26,946 bases of DNA from Methanomicrobiales archaeon (GTDB lineage: Archaea > Halobacteriota > Methanomicrobia > Methanomicrobiales > Methanoculleaceae), in NCBI GenBank assembly GCA_012511245.1, contig JAAZGM010000208.1:1-26946 (forward strand). The letters run 5' to 3'. The position numbers and the translations under genes were made by a program. Position 1 is the first letter of the stretch. Each line of letters starts with the position of its first letter. Of this stretch, positions 23,889 through 26,946 are shown piece after piece. A model generated the notes under the pieces. That model was given only the letters and a program-made list of their open reading frames with translations. It had not been told where the DNA came from and ran no database searches.

Positions 23889-24400
23889 GGCTTTTGTGGT
23901 GTGACCTTCATTCCTGAGGATCTCGGCGATCCGCGGGAGGCGGTGCTTGAGAAACCGGCGCTGGTCCAGCTCAACGGGATCATTCGTACAACAGGAGAGC
24001 GTTCCACGGATCAGGGGAGTCCGGGAGACGTATATGACGATGGAGATCGCCCACTTCAATGAGTGCCCCCGGTTCATCACGAGGATCGAGGGGCTGCGAT
24101 ATCGAACCCCTCGTCACTTTCGAGTCGAACAAGGACTACGTGGATGGTGAGCAGCTCGATCTCGTGCCGAACAACAGGGCGTGTGTGCGGATACAGGAGA
24201 TCCCTGATTGACCGGGCGAGTTTCTCCAACCAGGCGAAGGTGAACGCGAAGGGTGTTCTGAGCGAGGTGTCTGTCTCACAGGCGAGCCGGGAGTTTGCAC
24301 GGCGTGACCGAGGTCAGGCAGGAGATGGCCCGTCGGGTCGAGAAGGACATGGCCGCGGTGCCGGTGAATATACGGCAAAGGCGGTTTTTTGGGTATCGGT
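23889..24400 (+). pseudogene. Decayed protein-coding gene(s), family not recognised
   Basis: No intact frame spans this region, yet several plus-strand pieces show the strong G/C third-position bias of real genes here. Pieces in order: GVTFIPEDLGDPREAVLEKP (from about 23898), MTMEIAHFNECPRFITRIEG (from 24033), CDIEPLVTFESNKDYVDGEQ then LDLVPNNRACVRIQEIPD (to TGA 24209-24211), RASFSNQAKVNAKGVLSEVS, and VTEVRQEMARRVEKDMAAVP. The second and third join if one G is removed from the G4 run at about 24090-24093. The fourth and fifth join with a one-base shift near 24301. Because the minus strand of the first piece also reads as plausible protein, its strand is less certain. I could not assign a family. 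Confidence 0.5.
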
Positions 24401-24503
24401 GCGTTTTACGCTCGCCGCTGAAGCTGGAAGGCCGTGATCCCCCCGGGCGCTCATGGGGTTCTTGCGGTTTTATGCACCTGTCGGGTATGTCTTGAACGAT
24501 ACA

Positions 24504-24513
24504 TTTATTATAT
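24504..24513 (+). promoter_or_regulatory. TATA box for the DUF5320 gene
   Basis: TTTATTATAT, predicting transcription from about 24533-24537. The surrounding 60 bases are strikingly AT-rich compared with the rest of the window. Confidence 0.45.
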
Positions 24514-24526
24514 TGTGCGCATATGA

Positions 24527-24538
24527 GTAATATGTTAC
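24527..24538. promoter_or_regulatory. Palindrome at the predicted transcription start
   Basis: GTAATATGTTAC is a near-perfect dyad (GTAA...TTAC) located right at the predicted start site of the DUF5320 gene, where a repressor would block transcription. CATAT/ATATG forms a second, overlapping dyad at 24520-24534. No regulator is known; the call is from symmetry and position only. Confidence 0.35.
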
Positions 24539-24557
24539 ATCAGAGGTGAAAGAAGAA

Positions 24558-24776
24558 ATGCCAGGATTTGATGGTACCGGGCCCCGTGGTACGGGGCCGA
24601 TGACCGGTCGGCGCATGGGCAGGTGTGCCCCGTCGCCGGTGGAAGGAACGCCTACGGGTGAAGAGACTGCTGCTCCGGTTCAGCCGCCGCAGGGCTACGG
24701 CCTTGGAAGAGGCGGAATCCCGCGGGGCTGCGGTAGAGGATTCGGCGGTGGGCGCGGGCGCCGCTGCCGGTGGTAA
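24558..24776 (+). CDS. DUF5320 family small glycine-rich protein
   Basis: 72 residues from ATG 24558, preceded by GAGGTGA (24543-24549) with 8 bases spacing; a GTG at 24546 is in frame but lies inside that site. The N-terminus MPGFDGTGPRGTGPMTGRRMGRC is the family hallmark. The middle is Pro/Gln/Thr-rich and the C-terminus is an Arg/Gly/Cys tail (RGCGRGFGGGRGRRCRW). In anaerobic archaea and bacteria such genes often sit beside NifX/NifB-type iron-molybdenum-cofactor or Mrp/NBP35 Fe-S proteins; none is adjacent here. Function unknown. Confidence 0.85.
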   Translation: MPGFDGTGPRGTGPMTGRRMGRCAPSPVEGTPTGEETAAPVQPPQGYGLGRGGIPRGCGRGFGGGRGRRCRW

Positions 24777-24792
24777 ACGAGAAGACGTTCCG

Positions 24793-24843
24793 TGCAGGCG
24801 GCCTTCGGGGTCACCTGCCCGGCCTTTTGCTTTGAAGATTTTT
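24793..24843 (+). terminator. Hairpin and T-run after the DUF5320 gene
   Basis: GCAGG and CCTGC can pair as a hairpin soon after the stop, followed by T4 and T5 runs ending at 24843. It would separate this gene from the convergent TrpF-like gene, whose stop lies at 24857. Confidence 0.4.
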
Positions 24844-24856
24844 GACCGGTGGGCGG

Positions 24857-25504
24857 TTATCCGGAGAGGGCGGCTCTTGCCTCGCGGGCAAATGCCAGTG
24901 TCCTCTCCGGGCACCGTGCGCCGTCTCGCCTGACGCCGGTGTGCACGTCGACACCGTAGGGGCGAACTATCTGTATTGCTTCGCGGACATTCTCCGGCGT
25001 GAGCCCTCCTGCAAGGATTACGGGGATAGCGGAGCCTGCCACGATCTCTGCACTGATATTCCAGTCGTGGGGGATGCCCGTTCCCCCGATCTTTTCGTCT
25101 GTTCTGGTGTCGAGGATGAGGGCGTCGGCGTATGGTTCGTACCGCCTCGCCGTCGCGATGGCCGTTCTGTCCATGACGTGGACGGCCTTTACGATCCGCA
25201 CATACGGGAGGGCGTCGCGGACGGCATCGAGCCCGGCCGGCTCGACGATGTCCTGGACCTGCAGCGTCGTGCAGCGCGACTCCCTCACGAGCCGTATGAG
25301 GCCATCCGTATCCCGGAGGTGGGTGACCGCGACCGGTTCGATGAACGGCGGGAGACGGCGTATCATCTCCGCGGCCTCCGCCGGGGTTACGACGTCGGCG
25401 CTCGGGTGGGTCACTCCCATGATGAACCCCACGGCGTCGCAGCCGGCGGCGACCGCACACTGCATGTCTGCAGGGCTCGCTGTTCCACAGAATTTGATGC
25501 GCAT
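24857..25504 (-). CDS. Phosphoribosylanthranilate isomerase-like protein (divergent TrpF)
   Basis: 215 residues from ATG 25504 (MRIKFCGTAS); the frame is open further upstream but that part is Arg/Ser-rich and unlike a protein of this family. TrpF converts phosphoribosylanthranilate to CdRP in tryptophan synthesis. Present: the catalytic-type Cys 6 in KFCG, Asp 132 in LILDTRTD, GGTG (140-143), DW (147-148), LAGGLTPENV (164-173) and GVDVHTGV (184-191). Divergent: the usual SPR motif is VTHPSAD, the usual VQLHG is LQVQDI, and the usual DVSSGVE is DVHTGVR. The barrel scaffold and both active-site residues remain. No other trp gene is near, so it may be a paralogue with a related but different substrate. 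Confidence 0.75.
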   Translation of the reverse strand: MRIKFCGTASPADMQCAVAAGCDAVGFIMGVTHPSADVVTPAEAAEMIRRLPPFIEPVAVTHLRDTDGLIRLVRESRCTTLQVQDIVEPAGLDAVRDALPYVRIVKAVHVMDRTAIATARRYEPYADALILDTRTDEKIGGTGIPHDWNISAEIVAGSAIPVILAGGLTPENVREAIQIVRPYGVDVHTGVRRDGARCPERTLAFAREARAALSG

Positions 25505-25643
25505 CGGAGGAGCTCTGTCGTCAGGGGAGAAGAGGGTATTCCCCGGGGGTGAGCGGGTTTGAGGTGTGATCATCGTGCAGGCCGGGTCACCCCCGGCAGA
25601 TCGACGGCGGGCCGGAATCGGGCGGTGTCCGGCCGAGTCTCGC

Positions 25644-26946
25644 TCACCGCACCCCCTCCCGGCCGTTCCACTCCCGCACCAGCCGCGCGTAGCAGCCCTC
25701 GCAGACCTTCGCCTGCGCATCCCGCGAGCGGTAGACCGCCTTCTTATCGCCGCAGACGTCGCACCTGCCGAGCTCGACCGTTGTCCGCTCAAACGTCCGG
25801 TGGTCGAGCACTCCCGGGAGCGGCTGCACCTTCGCCGGTCGCTTCGCCCTCTTCAGGCAGTCGTAGCAGAGGTATGCTCCCCCGCCTCGTTTGACTGACG
25901 ACGTCGGCCGCTGGCCGCAGACGTGGCAGGGCTCGTCCTTTGCGACCGGGAGGGCGATGTAGTCAGCAGGGTTGACCGGGACGGTCGTTTGCACATTTGC
26001 ACCCACTTGCACACCTTTGCACCGAGTTTTGCACCCATAAGAACCCGCAAGTGCAGCCGGTTCCGACATTCTGCCGATATTCTTCGAGAACTCCAGCACG
26101 TTTGCACCACTACGGATTTCACAGGCATCCGAAGTTGACTCACCCGCCCCTGCAGGCATGCTCTCCGTTCCCGAAAACTGGTGCAAATGACTATTCTGAT
26201 CTGTACATATCTCTGTACATATCTCTCCAATACCAGAATCCTCTCCGTCAGGGTCGTTTTCTTTGTTTGCACTTTCCCCGGAATTCAGGTGCAAACCCGG
26301 TGCAAAGGTGCAAACATGTGGGCTATCGTCGCTATCGTCGGGATCGTCATCCAGCCAGACGGTGGCCTCACTGCTCCAGGCCCGGTAGACCTCAACATTG
26401 AACGTGAAGTACTGCTCCCGGCGGCGAACCGTGGCTCCGTATTCGTTGTTCTCCGTCACGCTGGCATCGTAGAGGCTGATCGCGGGGCATTTTTCCAGGA
26501 GGCCGGCATACGTGGCCCGGCTGTTGTTGTAGCCATGGAGGAGCCGGTAGGTCTGGTGGTAGGAGAGGCCGATGGTGTTCTGGAGTTGCCGGACGGTGAA
26601 GACCTCGACGCCCATCCGGGCTACCGTCGCGAGCGCCGCTGATTCGTTCTTCGTCAGTTTCGTCTCCTGGCCCCCGGCTGTCCCGGAGAGGGCGGCGTAG
26701 AGTTTCGCCGCCGCCGCAAAATCCTCCGGCCGGGCGATCACCGCTCCGTCGGCGTCGCGGTCCCGCTGGAGGGCAAAGAGCCGGGCCCGGCACTTGATCA
26801 GGTCGAAGAGCATCCCCGGGTTCCTGCGGTTCTGGGTTGTGGAGGACTGTATCCGCCGGGCGAAGGGGATCCGGACGGTGAGGATCTCGGTTTTGATGAC
26901 TTCCCAGATCGCCCGACAGGTGAGGATATCATCGTGTGCCGGGCCA
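25644..26946 (-). CDS. Large zinc-ribbon protein, probably replication-related from an integrated element (5' end off window)
   Basis: The frame enters from the right edge without a start and ends at 25644, giving at least 433 residues. The first part (CRAIWEVIKTEILTVRIPFARRI, NPGMLFDLIKCRARLFALQRDRD, VIARPEDFAAAAKLYAAL) looks like the post-ATPase region of helicase/primase-type proteins. Then comes a winged-helix-like segment (LTKNESAALATVARMGVEVF, SYHQTYRLLHGYNNSR), a low-complexity acidic stretch (DDDPDDSDDS) and a poorly conserved middle. The C-terminus has two zinc ribbons: CHVCGQRP...LCYDC and CDVCGDKK...VCEGC. The middle has lower GC content than the flanks and carries the repeated hexamers described below. 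I did not recognise the exact family; the replication role is inference. Confidence 0.65.
   Translation of the reverse strand, partial: GPAHDDILTCRAIWEVIKTEILTVRIPFARRIQSSTTQNRRNPGMLFDLIKCRARLFALQRDRDADGAVIARPEDFAAAAKLYAALSGTAGGQETKLTKNESAALATVARMGVEVFTVRQLQNTIGLSYHQTYRLLHGYNNSRATYAGLLEKCPAISLYDASVTENNEYGATVRRREQYFTFNVEVYRAWSSEATVWLDDDPDDSDDSPHVCTFAPGLHLNSGESANKENDPDGEDSGIGEICTEICTDQNSHLHQFSGTESMPAGAGESTSDACEIRSGANVLEFSKNIGRMSEPAALAGSYGCKTRCKGVQVGANVQTTVPVNPADYIALPVAKDEPCHVCGQRPTSSVKRGGGAYLCYDCLKRAKRPAKVQPLPGVLDHRTFERTTVELGRCDVCGDKKAVYRSRDAQAKVCEGCYARLVREWNGREGVR
25989..26034. repeat. Array of five TTGCAC (GTGCAA) hexamers at near-helical spacing
   Basis: TTGCAC on plus at 25989, 25997, 26007, 26017 and 26029, so start-to-start spacing is 8, 10, 10 and 12 bases. 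They lie inside the right-edge gene. On the coding strand the same heptamer is read in different frames (as Cys-Lys, Val-Gln or Ala-Asn), so the repeat is of DNA, not of protein. Confidence 0.75.
26102..26313. repeat. Further GTGCAA/TTGCAC hexamers in both orientations
   Basis: TTGCAC at 26102 and 26267; GTGCAA at 26181, 26289, 26300 and 26308 (the last three spaced 11 and 8). With the five-copy array this makes eleven copies in about 325 bases, where chance predicts well under one. Confidence 0.75.
26201..26224. repeat. Perfect 12-base tandem duplication
   Basis: CTGTACATATCT occurs twice in tandem (26201-26212 and 26213-26224), inside the right-edge gene, between hexamer clusters. It is in frame and adds a repeated Glu-Ile-Cys-Thr to the protein. 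Confidence 0.8.

Noticed and set aside
23886..24080. 64-residue minus-strand frame ending DQRRFLKHRLPRIAEILRNEG
   Set aside because: It reads like protein but has no start signal and lies codon-for-codon antisense to a plus-strand piece of the decayed gene; I cannot tell which strand was coding, so I did not call it a gene.
24523..24549. Eight-codon upstream reading frame before DUF5320
   Set aside because: It begins upstream of the predicted transcription start and its end is the ribosome binding site itself, so it is probably not translated.
25989..26313. Possible CRISPR array
   Set aside because: Repeated units are only 6-7 bases, occur in both orientations, and spacing is 2-6 bases in the dense part; no CRISPR-like repeat/spacer structure.

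Overview
The window is archaeal and almost certainly from a methanogen of the order Methanomicrobiales; a Methanoculleus-like genome fits best. Supporting genes are sn-glycerol-1-phosphate dehydrogenase, archaeal/eukaryotic-type primase PriS next to a GINS gene, archaeal Elp3, archaeal-type ProS, the archaeal families UPF0058, UPF0179 and DUF63, and the archaeal riboflavin-pathway reductase. Base composition is GC-rich with strong G/C at third codon positions. AT-rich TATA-like boxes commonly lie about 25-40 bases before start codons, so many genes look leaderless or nearly so. The genus is an inference; no rRNA or tRNA gene is present to confirm it.

Layout. 1-3252 (minus): UPF0058, Elp3, PriS and a GINS subunit running off the left edge, tightly packed. 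3320-4192 (plus): an ADP-ribosylglycohydrolase. 4339-5880 (minus): G1P dehydrogenase and cysteine-rich UPF0179. 5892-8766 (plus): two membrane proteins (DUF63, SpoIIM/DUF95) and ProS. 8768-9223 (minus): a small double zinc-ribbon protein. 9525-10445 (plus): a DUF362 protein. 10449-11009 (minus): a MntP-type manganese exporter. 11109-13007 (plus): a bifunctional N-carbamoylputrescine amidase/agmatine deiminase fusion, with a remnant of a nitroreductase-like gene just after it on the other strand. 13230-14786 (minus): an MFS transporter. 14976-17503 (minus): a two-subunit 2-oxoacid:ferredoxin oxidoreductase. 17583-19517 (minus): a two-helix membrane protein and a nucleotide-sugar epimerase. A 570-base gap follows. 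20086-20571 (plus): a secreted lipoprotein-like protein. 20608-21288 (minus): the riboflavin/F420-pathway reductase. 21491-23699 (plus): a membrane PAS histidine kinase and its response regulator. 23.7-24.5 kb: no intact gene, but clear coding relics. 24558-24776 (plus): a small DUF5320 protein. 24857-25504 (minus): a divergent TrpF-like protein. 25644 to the right edge (minus): part of a large protein with two C-terminal zinc ribbons, probably from an integrated element.

Most of the window is core metabolism and information processing: DNA replication, wobble-uridine modification, translation, archaeal lipid backbone, riboflavin/F420, polyamines and 2-oxoacid reduction. The accessory signals are at the right end. 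The two observations I rate highest are the single-chain agmatine-to-putrescine enzyme and a dense cluster of eleven GTGCAA/TTGCAC hexamers inside the right-edge gene. The hexamers fall in different reading frames, so they repeat at the DNA level rather than the protein level. I found no CRISPR array, rRNA, tRNA or intact insertion sequence.
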